This document shows, in pieces, positions 39,031 to 49,930 of a stretch of 64,000 bases of DNA. Each line of letters begins with the position of its first letter. The first letter of the stretch is position 1. The stretch spans positions 3,125,865 through 3,189,864 of the forward strand of contig JAQFVV010012477.1 of the NCBI GenBank assembly GCA_028023455.1, given 5' to 3'. The notes under the pieces are model-generated. The model did no database searches and was not told the DNA's origin. It saw nothing but the letters and a program-made list of their open reading frames with translations. Position numbers and translations under genes: made by a program. This DNA comes from Epiperipatus broadwayi. Lineage: Eukaryota; Onychophora; Udeonychophora; Euonychophora; Peripatidae.

Positions 39031-39160
39031 AAAACATAGACTTTGTCAAGCGTTATTAACCAAGAGGTTAGCGTAGCTGCCGTGCAAGTAAGCAGTTGGC
39101 TGCAGACGGTTGTGGCGCCCCCTGCCAATGCTATGACATATGGAAAAAAAACATAGACTT
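39031..39160 (+). mobile_element. tRNA-derived SINE (D2) with 13-bp target duplication
   Basis: The body 39044-39147 contains a tRNA-like A box (AACCAAGAGGTTAGCG) and ends CCAATGCTATGACATATGG plus a short A-run, as in D1 and D3. It is flanked by the perfect 13-bp direct repeat AAAACATAGACTT (39031-39043 and 39148-39160), a clear LINE-type target-site duplication. The element is little more than the tRNA head. Confidence 0.85.
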
Positions 39161-41077
39161 AACATTTAATAAATGTTTTTTTTTAATTTTATACATCAAC
39201 AAGCTTTGCCTGAATTAATAGAATAAAAGAATATAATATAATTGATAATTAAATAATATTTACATGACACAATAATACATGAGTTTGCAAAAGCAAAAAT
39301 GACTTAATTATCAACTACATTACATACTAACATGAACAAAACAACAGATATAGTTAATTTGGTGCTGATTTAGTATGCGCTCACGGCCGCCATTTTGAAT
39401 TACAAGAACCACCCAAACGATGCTGAAACATCCAACCGATAAATGACATCGATCAAAATGGCCATTTTCATAGGAAAAAAAAACCAAAAATCGGAATTTT
39501 CATATAAAAAAAAAAAAAACAATCACGTGACTAAAATATTATAACACAAAAATCGCAATTTTCATAAAAAAAAAAACCAAAATCGGAATTTGTCATAAAA
39601 AAAAAAAACCCCAATCACGAAAAAAAAAAAACGTGATTAAAATATTAAAACACAAAATCGTATATGCCAAAAGATTATAACTTTAAAAAAAAAAAATCAT
39701 ATTTCAGTTTATTAAACCATTTACTCATCCTAATCAAAATGATGACTTAAAATTGATAGATTTAAAATACTATATGCCAAAAGATTATAACTTATAAAAT
39801 CGGAATGCTAAAAAATGTTAAAAAATAATGATGAAAAGATTTTAAGCCATAATTATATTTTCATCCAGTTATAAAAATGGAATCACGAAGACAAAAAAGG
39901 CAGCAAACATCTTGAATACACATTATCTACGTCTACATCAATCTTTTTAAAAAAATTATATTTCAGTTTATTAAACCATTTACTCATCCTAATCAAAATG
40001 ATGACTTAAAATACTATATGCCAAAAGATTATAACTTATAAAATCGGAATGCTAAAAATAATGATGTAAGAAAGATCGGTGATTGCTAGTTTAAATTTTA
40101 GTTTGCGAGTTTATCAAACATATATGAACTAAAGCATATGAATTTTTAAACAGAAAAAGTGAAGGAAAAATTGAGAAAAAATATTAATTAAAAACCCACA
40201 TGTTCAATTATAACTTCTACTTACCATAAATTCTTGCTTTGTCCCACATAGATACTGTTTGAATTTCATCTCCTATTGTCAAAATGGAGTCTACTCTTGA
40301 TCGCGTGAGATCCACACAGGCTGGAGAAATCTATAATTTGCATTGATACGTCGAACTCTTGAAATCGAGACAAATCTCGGTGCACCCAAATCTCTACTTA
40401 TTTACATGCAAGTGATTTTTACCATCAAAAAATGAACACAGAAACATGTTTAAAGAAAATAAATACATTTTATTATTAATTACAAATATTTACTTTAAAA
40501 TTCTTTAGGTTTTTAAAAATCTTTGTTTTGTTTAATTACTTTAAAATATGTAAATTTTATATATTTAAAGAAATAGAAATAAAAACTCAGCGTTGTTGAC
40601 ATGTGATAATAAAATGTATTTATTTTCTTTAAACATGTTTCTGTGTTCATTTTTTGATGGTAAAAATCACTTGCATGTAAATAAGTAGAGATTTGGGTGC
40701 ACCGAGATTTGTCTCGATTTCAAGAGTTCGACGTATCAATGCAAATTATAGATTTCTCCAGCCTGTGTGGATCTCACGTGATCAAGAGTAGACTCCATTT
40801 TGACATTAGGAGACGAAATTCAAACAGTATCTATGTGGGACAAAGCAAGAATTTCTGGTAAGTAGAAGTTATAATTAAACATGTGGGTTTTTAATTAATA
40901 TTTTTTCTCAATTTTTCCTTCACTTTTTCTGTTTAAAAATTCATATGCTTTAGTTCATATATGTTTGATAAACTCACAAACTAAAATTTAAACTAGCAAT
41001 CACCGATCTTTCTTACATCATTATTTTTAGCATTCCGATTTTATAAGTTATAATCTTTTAGCATATAGTATTTTAAG

Positions 41078-42100
41078 TCATCATTTTGATTAGGATGAGT
41101 AAATGGTTTAATAAACTGAAATATGATTTTTTTAAAAAGATTGATGTAGACGTAGATAATGTGTATTCAAGATGTTTGCCGCCTTTTTTGTCTCGTGATT
41201 CCATTTTTATAACTGGATGAAAATATAATTATGGCTTAAAATCTTTTCATCATTATTTTTTAACATTTTTAGCATTCCGATTTTATAAGTTATAATCTTT
41301 TGGCATATAGTATTTTAAATCTATTAATTTTAAGTCATCATTTTGATTAGGATGAGTAAATGGTTTAATAAACTGAAATATGTTTTTTTTTAAAAAAAAA
41401 GTTTAAATCTATCAATTTTAAGTCATCATTTTGATTAGGATGAGTAAATGGTTTAATAAACTGAAATATGATTTTTTTAAAAAGATTGATGTAGATGTAG
41501 ATAACGTGTATTCAAGATGTTTGCCGCCTTTTTTGTCTCGTGATTCCATTTTTATAACTGGATGAAAATATAATTATGGCTTAAAATCTTTTCATCATTA
41601 TTTTTTAACATTTTTAGCATTCCGATTTTATAAGTTATAATCTTTTGGCATATAGTATTTTAAATCTATTAATTTTAAGTCATCATTTTGATTAGGATGT
41701 GTAAATGGTTTAATAAACTGAAATATGTTTTTTTTAAAAAAAAAAGTTTAAATCTATCAATTTTAAGTCATCATTTTGATTAGGATGAGTAAATGGTTTA
41801 ATAAACTGAAATATGATTTTTTTAAAAAGATTGATGTAGATAACGTGTATTCAAGATGTTTGCCGCCTTTTTTGTCTCGTGATTCCATTTTTATAACTGG
41901 ATGAAAATATAATTAAGGCTTAAAATCTTTTCATCATTATTTTTTAACATTTTTAGCATTCCGATTTTATAAGTTATAATCTTTTGGCATATAGTATTTT
42001 AAATCTATTAATTTTAAGTCATCATTTTGATTAGGATGAGTAAATGGTTTAATAAACTGAAATATGATTTTTTTTTTTAAAAGTTATAATCTTTTGGCAT
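41078..42100 (+). repeat. Higher-order tandem repeat (345-bp unit) in the foldback right arm
   Basis: The block TCATCATTTTGATTAGGATG recurs at 41078, 41335, 41423, 41680, 41768 and 42019. The intervals alternate 257, 88, 257, 88, 251 bp, giving about 2.7 copies of a 345-bp unit. The left arm has only one 257-259 bp interval (39745 to 40004), so the amplification happened after the arms formed. Confidence 0.92.
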
Positions 42101-42108
42101 ATACGATT

Positions 42109-42610
42109 TTGTGTTTTAATATTTTAATCACATTTTTTTTTTTTTTCGTGATTGGGGTTTTTTTTTTTATGACAAATTCCGATTTTGGTTTTTTTTTTTA
42201 TGAAAATTGCGATTTTTTGTTATAATATTTTAGTCACGTGATTGGCTTTTTTTTTTATGATAAATTCCGATTTTTTTTTTTTTTTTATGAAAATTGCGAT
42301 TTCTGTGTTATAATATTTTAGTCACGTGATTGGGTTTTTTTTTTATGACAAATTCCGATTTTGTTTTTTTTTTATGAAAATTGCGATTTTTTGTTATAAT
42401 ATTTTAGTCACGTGATTGGCTTTTTTTTAATGATAAATTCCGATTTTTTTTTTTTTATGAAAATTGCGATTTCTGTGTTATAATATTTTAGTCACGTGAT
42501 TGGGTTTTTTTTTTATGAAAATTGCGATTTTTGTGTTATAATATTTTAGTCACGTGATTGTTTTTTTTTTTTTATATGAAAATTCCGATTTTTGGTTTTT
42601 TTTTCCTACG
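42109..42610 (+). repeat. Minisatellite with GTCACGTGATTGG motif and T-runs
   Basis: Units of roughly 58-96 bp alternate poly-T, ATGAAAATTGCGATTT, TTATAATATTTTA and GTCACGTGAT(TGG). The CACGTG palindrome occurs at about 42235, 42323, 42419, 42493 and 42551. The left arm carries the mirror version once intact (about 39515) and twice degraded. CACGTG is the classical E-box, and ATTGG is an inverted CCAAT box. Confidence 0.85.
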
Positions 42611-42726
42611 AAAATGGCCATTTTGATCGATGTCATTTATCGGTTGGATGTTTCAGCATGGTTTGGGTGGTTCTAGTAATTCAAAATGGCGGCCGTGAGC
42701 GCATACTAAATCAACACCGTTACTTT

Positions 42727-43617
42727 TTCATAAAATGTGTAAGAATTGATACTCTTTATTGTACATTAGGATACATGCTTTTATTCTATGATACATGGAT
42801 CCTTGGACTAAGAAAGTTGGTAAAAATCCAGGTTGCATTGTTTGATCAGCTTGAAAAGATACCATCTTAAAACATAAATTATATTTGTGAACATGAAGAA
42901 ACAAACATTTTGAATTATTCAACTGATTCAGAGAAATTTTTATGTTTGAATTTGAACATGTAAATAAGAAATATAAATCTTTTATGACAAACAGTAAATT
43001 CTTGGAGTTCATATATCCCCATTTCATTGCACCACATAATGTTTTATTCTACCAATTGACAATAGTGATGAAATAACATAAGGAATTGATACATTGTAGT
43101 TTAATTAGGATAATGTAAACAACCCCACATAATTTTTAAAATGTAGCACATTAGTTTGTGATGCTGTTTCAGCAGTTTTTGATTTTTCATGACATTATGA
43201 CTATCATTGCAATGCAGTTGTTTCATATTGATCACAGTTTCTGCATCTTTCATAGATGTTTGACATTGAATTTGATCTTTTTGCAGTTAGCAGCTTCATC
43301 TTCAGTCTCAAAAACTCTCAATGCTCTTTGATATTAGGTCTATTTACAGAAACAATTATTAGACTGTTCTGCTGCTTCTATAGCTTTGAATTCTGTTGTC
43401 ATTGTTCCATACCGTCTGCAGTCTTCTTAGCATTTTTTAATTGCCTTATTTGTTTCCTTGATTAATAATATGCAAAATTGGTTTTGTTTGTTTTGCCATT
43501 TTGATATTATATAAATAAAAGAATGTTAATAGATTACATATTTTTAGATCAATAAAAATGCTAGTTTAAAAAATACCTTAAATGATTTTTACAATCTATT
43601 GAGCAATGTTGCTTTTT
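42727..43617. other. Spacer, no gene recognised
   Basis: Several open stretches exist (for example 43256-43465, plus), but they show no known domain, no recognisable splice structure and overlap in several frames. I treat them as chance. Confidence 0.4.
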
Positions 43618-43725
43618 TTTTCTCATGTGTCATAGCATCAGCCAGGAAGCGAACCCATTAATCCAGGACAACTGCTTGTAAAGCAGCTATCACTGACCTC
43701 TCGACCACCAAAGCTGACTATCACT
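43618..43725 (-). mobile_element. tRNA-derived SINE (D3)
   Basis: Read on the minus strand it has the A box TGGTGGTCGAGAGGTCAGTG, an anticodon-like arm CTGCTTTACAAGCAG (7-nt loop TTTACAA) and the B box GGGTTCGCTTCC. It ends GGCTGATGCTATGACAC plus an A-run. The anticodon position would read TAC (valine-like), but the D-arm and the region before the T-arm do not fit a functional tRNA. TTGAG(C/T)AAT occurs on both sides as a possible eroded target duplication. Confidence 0.75.
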
Positions 43726-44359
43726 TGAGTAATATATTTGCACTGAAATTTTAAAAGTAATATTTAAAGTCAATGTTAACAATGTTTCTGAAATGAATCA
43801 TATATTTAATGTATCACTTGAGCAATGTTATTTTAAAAATAAAATGATTTTCAGTATTTTAAAGACAATAATTATTTGAATAGCTTTAATTTCAAAATTC
43901 TTTATGAAATGTAGTGTGAATAAAAACTACAAACTAATATAAAACTTAATCACATGAGAATATATTTAAAGGAAAATTTTAAAACCAAATATTTAATTAA
44001 TCATTTGGACAATATCATTTATAAAAATAAAATGATTTAAATATTTTAAGACAATATTATTTTATAACTGATCATAAATAACAATATAAAAGCAAATTGT
44101 TTTAAAGTATTACTTAAATAGATGTTTCATTTATTTTTTAAAGACAATAATTATTTGAATAATATCAATGTAAACATTTTTTTAAAAATCTATAAACTAA
44201 TTAAATTTAATTCAGTTGCTCTTTAAATTGTATTAAAATTACAGAGTCATTTTTTACTAAAATAGCTTCAAACTTCTTAAGCAAATATTCCTATGTAAGA
44301 AGTTTTGCAAATCATTCAATTTAGTGGAGCATGAATAAAACTCCAAAGCCATTTTATAA

Positions 44360-44655
44360 TTTACTTTCAATCATCAGATTTTCAATCATATCGATGGCTG
44401 AAGAGTTGGAGCAGATTGAAGCCTGTCCATTAAAATATAAAGATTTTCTATTTTAATATAAATTGAGCATATTATATATGTGTGAGAGATTATATTCTGG
44501 ACCAACTAATGAGTGCTAATTCAGCACAAAATACATATAAAGGTGATTACTGGTTCTTTTCTACATGAGTATGATCATGTGTATCAGTGATAGGAGATAG
44601 TGTGGATAGTTTAAAGGTGTTTGAAAGTCTGAGTTCAAATCCTTTATATTTATAA
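44360..44655 (+). repeat. Family A repeat, single copy
   Basis: It has the same block order as at 24.8 kb: AATCATCAGATTTTCAATCA, GATGGCTGAAGAGTTGGAG, CTGTCCATTA, then CTAATGA-GTGCT-AATTC-AGCAC-AAAA (44506-44531), then GTCTGAGTTCAAATCC. This copy preserves the perfect 5-bp stem GTGCT/AGCAC of the hammerhead-like motif, but the core is changed (CTGATGA to CTAATGA, GAAA to AAAA). Confidence 0.75.
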
Positions 44656-45042
44656 TAATTGTAAATGACAATTTGAAGGAAAGTTGTTTCAAAATATTAT
44701 GTTTGTACTTTTTAAGTATTATTTTTATAAATAAATTCATTTACACTTTACTTTTTTTAAAGACAATAATTCTTTTAATTAAATTTCATTTACTTACTTT
44801 TATAAATTTAGTTAAACTGAAGTCCTAAAAACAAAAACTTCAAATATGTTTTCCTATTGATTATATCTGACATTGTTCTATTTTACATGTGCTTTTATAT
44901 TGAAAATTATCAAAGTTTTCAAAACAATTAGGTAATATAAAGCAAATATTTACAGTCGATAAAATTCCAAACAAAAAGAAAATCATCCAAGAATTATAAT
45001 ATTTGTGGAGTGATAATGCCACAAACAAAGTTTCCTATTTAT

Positions 45043-45640
45043 ATACTAATGTAGTAATAATAATAAGTCAGATGTCACATGACTTATATATAGCTTGCAC
45101 TTACAAATATGTAAAATTAAGAGCATGCTAATAGCTCTAAACAAGCTTTTTTTATTTATGATAAATGCTACTACAAGAGAAGACATTCAAATCATTTTTA
45201 TCTTGGATTGTCCCCATCCCCAGACCAGTTTTGACCTATGGGTCTCTTCAGTGAGGAGTTGGGACATTAGATTTAAAAAACCAACTCAAGCAAAGCATTT
45301 ATCTAAAAGTTAATTGTTAGAAGAAGATCTGAATTAAGTTCAGGCCCATATGATTTTTTCAGTTGGAGAGCTGACTTTAAAGACATGTAGATGTCTAAAA
45401 GTTTCAGATCTTCTTCTAACAATTAACTTTTAGATAAATGCTTTGCTTGAGTTGGTTTTTTAAATCTAATGTCCCAACTCCTCACTGAAGAGACCCATAG
45501 GTCGAAACCAGTCTGGGGATGGGGACAATCCAAGATAAAAATGATTTGAATGATTTCTCTTGTAGTAGCATTTATCATAAACAAAAAAAAAAGCTTGTTT
45601 AGAGCTATTAGCATGCTCTTAATTTTACATACTAATGTAG
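45043..45640. mobile_element. Family B palindromic element with 12-bp target duplication
   Basis: The direct repeat ATACTAATGTAG (45043-45054 and 45629-45640) brackets the insertion. Inside, 45118-45631 is a near-perfect palindrome with arms of about 200 bp (45118-45313 and 45423-45631) around a roughly 110-bp centre. Each arm contains a hammerhead-like motif. The plus-strand copy (45471-45526) is intact in its core. The minus-strand copy (about 45205-45260) has AAAA instead of GAAA. The open stretches seen on each strand (45095-45313 plus, 45423-45614 minus) are mirror images of the same repeat and not separate genes. Confidence 0.88.
45471..45526 (+). ncRNA. Hammerhead ribozyme, type I (family B), core intact
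   Basis: Self-cleaving RNA motif. Stem I is GTCCCAACTCCTCA (45471-45484) with TGGGGATGGGGAC (45514-45526): 6 inner pairs including one G-U, an internal loop AAC/TG, and 5 outer pairs. The core is CTGAAGA (45485-45491; the 7th-position A is a free base in the consensus CUGANGA). Stem II is GACC-CATA-GGTC (45492-45503), followed by GAAA (45504-45507). Stem III is very short, AC-CA-GT. The predicted cleavage is after GTC at 45513. Very short stem III and stem I / loop II contacts are typical of PLE and retrozyme hammerheads. A 2-nt loop on stem III is tight and could weaken activity. Fold assigned by eye. Confidence 0.8.
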
Positions 45641-46423
45641 GTAAAGTTAGCTACATATAATGCATGGAGAAAAAGCTCATTTATTATTTTATAGGAAAAA
45701 TATTTTTTTATACATATCCAATATTGATCAGTAAAAGGTATTTCAAAATAAAACAAGAATTACAGTCTTTCTGGCATTCATTAACAGGCAATGTAAATTA
45801 AAATTCTTTACTTTTCACTATTAAAGAAATATATTTACCCAGAAGCATATTTCTTGAAAAAGATGGTTTTTTATTTCCTATGCATGGAATAAAATCTTAT
45901 GTAAAGAATGTATATTAAACTCAATATATTATTCTAATTCTAATATTTGCATCAGACATGTCTATTTAAGCAAATAATTATATTAATTAACACTATACAA
46001 TTCCAATATCTGTATTTTGATCAAAATAACATTTATTATATATATATTTTTTAATAACAAAAAACTGGGTGAATTTATTACATCTGGGTTTATCTGATAT
46101 ACTGAAAAATTGTCATCCTTAAAATCTTATGAAAATTAAAACAATTTATCACTTTTCCAATTTATTATTTATTTACAATGTTAATAATTAACAAATTAAA
46201 TGCCTAAATCAAATTGAATAGTTTTAAATAATGCACTATTGGCAGTAAAATGAAATATATGAAGTAACATTTTTTTTTAAAAATGAATAAATATCTGTTG
46301 AAATACTGACCTATCTTATATTTTTGATAGTAGGCTTAAATGAATCTATTATATGATAATAGTTTGTTTTTTTTTGTGGCAAAATTTATAACTTAAGTTC
46401 CATGAATTACAAACCAGTTCAAT
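45641..46423. other. AT-rich spacer, nothing recognised
   Basis: No domain-bearing frame and no shared repeat seen by eye. Confidence 0.4.
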
Positions 46424-46845
46424 CATTACTGGTTCTCAAACTTTTTATAACCTGGGAAATAAACCATTTGGTTTTTTTTTATTACATGTTACTGTATTTA
46501 AATACCCATTCACCAAATTAGTTTATTGGTTTTGCCTTTATTAATGAGGCTGGGATTAAAATATGGAAACAATGCATTTATACATTTAGCAATAATATCA
46601 TTTTTTTTTTTTACAATCAAGTTAAATAGAGAACTGTTCTTGTTAAATCTTTTTTTTTTAGTCAGATACTGACTAACTTGTCATTTATATAAAATCATAA
46701 ATAGTTGTTTTCAAATTGGTATTCAAAATATTCTCAAATTATTATTCTGAATAATATCTATGTTTTTATTAAATTTCATTGATGCATTAGTACCAAAAAC
46801 ATAAAAGAATCTGTGAACTTCTTGATAAGGCTGGTAGTGCTTATA
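46424..46845. mobile_element. hAT-like non-autonomous element, possible
   Basis: The left end TACTGGTTCTCAAACTTTTT followed by ATAACCTGGG matches the common hAT terminus (CAGTGGTTCTCAAACTTTT). About 400 bp further, GTGAACTTCTTGATAAGGCT then GGTAGTG resembles the degraded opposite end. The target duplication is not clear. The left end is convincing and the right end is not. Confidence 0.42.
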
Positions 46846-47299
46846 AATTTGGTAAAAATTATGATGGGTATATATAATTAGACTTCTAAATCATCATTAA
46901 CCTATTACTAACTACACTTATGTGTAAATAATATATAATGTAAATCACTTTAATTGTAATTCAGATGTTTTACTTTATCGGTTTGATCAGTAAAAGTTAT
47001 TTTTATTGTATGCAATATTTTATCATTTAGAATTTATTTGTCTATGAAACAGATATTCTATTTACTTAGCTAGAATGGAATAATGGAATGCTATGTTTCT
47101 AATGTTTTTATGTATGTATAAATGAAACAAATTTGTGCTACCAAATTGAGGCAAATTGTAAACAATATACTTAATTAAAAACAAAAATAGTAAAACATTT
47201 TTGCAGACTATAAATATTGTAAATAATGACGATTATCTTTATAATATTTAATTCACTACAATTTAAATGATTAATTAACATTTCTTTTAACTAAAAAAT

Positions 47300-47825
47300 A
47301 ACTGTATTTATATATTGGACTACTCCCATCATCTATTATAAATATTGAATGTTTTTAGAAAAATTTAGCTTTATTTAAATAATCCAAATACATTCAACTG
47401 TTAGTAATAGAACACAGGTTAGTATATGCTCAGTATTTTGAGAGGTATTATTGTCCCCTCTGCTTCAGGTGTTGCTGGCCTAACTAGTGGCAGTACTAGC
47501 ATGGGAATTGAACCTGAACCTTAGTTTCTTGAATATTGAACTTTAAGGCAATACTTTAACCAATTGGGGCATCAAGAATCTAAGAGTCCAGATTCAATAC
47601 CCATGCTAGTACTGCCATGGGTCTGACCTGCAATAACTGAAGAAGGGGAGAGAATAATACTTCTCAAAACATTATGCATATGTTAACGTGTGTGCTATTA
47701 CTAACAGTTTGGAATATTTAAATACAATTAAGTTTTTTTAAATACATTCAATACTTATATTAGATGATGAAAATAGTTGAATATATAAATACAACTAAAT
47801 CTCCATCATCATAAACCTTCAGAAA
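47300..47825. repeat. Palindrome of two PLE-2 tails with tRNA-like heads
   Basis: The minus-strand arm (47570 down to 47300) and plus-strand arm (47575-47825) meet at GGCATCAAGAATC. Each runs outward through a tRNA-like piece (CAGGTTCAATTCCC in the left arm), CATGCTAGTACTGCCA, a CTGAAG(C/A)AG...AATAATAC(C/T)TCTCAAAA block, ATTACTAACAGTT and a final TAGATGATG(A/G)(A/G)AATAGT. This is the same arm as at 35.4-36.45 kb but without any nuclease sequence in the centre. Confidence 0.82.
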
Positions 47826-49739
47826 AATAATAAAAGAATAACTACTTAAATTGTTTCAAATTTAAGGATTTGTATTTCCTCATTGTTTTTCTTTAATTCT
47901 ATAATATTTAATTAACCACAGAAACATTTGAAAAAAGCAGAATATTAAAGGAATAGCATAAAAAATAAAAAATGACATGCAAACATTAACATGAACCGTA
48001 GAAAAATAAAAATAAAGAATTCTTCATAATGCTATAATTTGAATTTTGTAAATGAGATCATAATGTAATAATTATTTTCTTATGTTCATACTAAACAAAA
48101 CTGGCAGAAATATCATAATAATTTTTATTTTATTAGTTTTCCAAAGAGTAGTCCATTTTATATAATCTTATGATTTAGTAAATTTCATTAAATCTATAAA
48201 TTGTAGTGTAAAGAATTAAAATTATTCAGCAGCTCATTAAATGAAATATTAAAGCATTAATGTTTTGAAGTTTAAAATAAAAGACACACATGATATATAA
48301 TTGATAAATTTGCAATGAGTTGTGTGTACGGATGAAAATAAACATTGTTTTCATTTGAAATTTTAATTATTATTTTTTATATATAACATTTTTTTTTTAT
48401 TCTACAATCTCTCCATCTAAAAAATGGCCAAATTTTACTGACAAAAAATGGCCAGAGTGAATGAAATATAATTATTGTAGGTACATTTGACATATAGTAT
48501 ATTTTGCAATTAATTCTATTTACATTTGGCATATTAGATATATTTCAACTTTATTTCTATTTATATGTGTGTATTAGATATATTTCATCTATCTTTATAT
48601 TTTGTATAGACTTTATAGACGATAACAAAAATTCATACTAGGGAAATAGCTTCATTTGTTTATCTTCCATCTAATATGATTTATTAATGATAATATACTG
48701 AATTATTCAGTTTTAACTTTTGACTATTTATTTCTTTAAGTTTTATTTCTTTTGTTCTTGTTTGAAACAAAAACAATAAACATTGCTTGCATATTTTTGT
48801 ATTAAAAAGTAAATTCTTTATTAATGTGCACAATAAACCATAAGACAGTGAATATATATAGAATAATTAATGAATTCATATAACTTTAGTAAAAAAAGAA
48901 TGGAAAAAAAACATAGACATTCAAATTGCGAAGTATTGATATAAATTTATATTGATCGTAATCCCTTATATTTGAAAGTATTTAACAAATTAATGAAAAT
49001 ACTATAAAAGATGGCAGTTTCTATTAAATATCACTGATTATTTTTTTACTAACTTAGTTTATAATAATTTTAAAAACACAGTTTCTTGATAATACAATGT
49101 TGATCAGATATATACAACTATATTATTTTTACAAGGACAAATCTTTCATAAGCAAATTAATATGGTTAGAATTTAATAATAAATATTGTTTAGTTGTTAA
49201 TTCCATTAGCATATAAAAATTATCTTAATAAATAATGAAATGAACACAGTTACACAGTTCCATACTCTAGAATCTACCAAAGAAATTTTAAACTAATCAA
49301 TGATTCCTATGGTAGGAGATGCTTCTAATTTATTATCTATATGATGTACAATGAAAAGTAGAGTGATTTTTTGTTATTATTATTTACACAAATAGAGTAC
49401 AATTAGTTTTCTTGATGAAGTTTAATAGACTCCTGTATTCTGTAATTTCACATTTTCATTGGATATAGCATGTGGTAGAAATGAATTGGTAAGACTCCAT
49501 AAAAAATAGTTTATAATAAAATTTAGTAAAATTTTCATGAGAGCTACTGACTCCAATATTTTGCCTCAAACAAATCTTTAGCACATAGTCCTGGGGAGAA
49601 AAAATGCACTTTGAGCTTTACATATATATGGCCTAATATACATTAGCTTAAATTTTAAGTGAGAAAAACTTAAAATTTTTAAAAACACCAATCTAATTTT
49701 TTATAATATTTTTTTTATATTAAATACTTATTACCAAAC
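47826..49739. other. AT-rich spacer, nothing recognised
   Basis: Only short low-complexity frames are seen. No repeat shared with the rest of the window was noticed. Confidence 0.45.
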
Positions 49740-49930
49740 CATTTAACTTTGAACATTATTACACTTATTATTTAAGTAATACTGTTGGGTGAAATTTGAA
49801 ATTGACTATTTATTAGTCTTCATTCAGAATAGGTTTTTATTTACCTGTTTAAATATGTTTATTTAAACTTATTCGTATCAATAATTTCAATCTATGTGGT
49901 CAAGTTAAATCTCTAGTGTTTATATAAGTA
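49740..49930. repeat. Repeat F, left part (F0-F1), interrupted by the LINE
   Basis: F0 (49741-49825: CTTTGAACATTATTAC, TTATTTAAGTAATAC, ATTTATTAGTCT) is followed by F1 (about 49830-49930: TTTATTTAAACTT, TATCAATAATTTCAATCTAT, TCAAGTTA). F1 stops exactly where the LINE 3' tail begins. The other part of F resumes at 58.71 kb on the far side of the LINE. F1 joined directly to F2 is found at 61.56-61.79 kb. Confidence 0.75.

Larger units (their letters stand above)
39353..42726. mobile_element. 3.36-kb foldback element with long inverted arms
   Basis: The element proper is 39361-42718. The termini are near-perfect inverted repeats starting GGTGYTGATTTAGTATGCGC, followed by CACGGCCGCCATTTTG. The flanks GTTAATTT (39353-39360) and GTTACTTT (42719-42726) look like an 8-bp target duplication with one change. 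The left arm is 39361-40477, the right arm 40605-42718, and the loop between them is 127 bp. The arms remain closely similar over more than 1 kb. The right arm is twice as long because of tandem amplification. There is no coding capacity. An 8-bp duplication fits hAT or P superfamily non-autonomous DNA transposons, and the structure fits Foldback elements. I cannot assign the superfamily. Confidence 0.9.

Noticed and set aside
45095-45614. Open reading frames on both strands giving nearly the same peptide
   Set aside because: They are mirror images produced by the palindromic family B element, overlap the hammerhead motif and have no domain.
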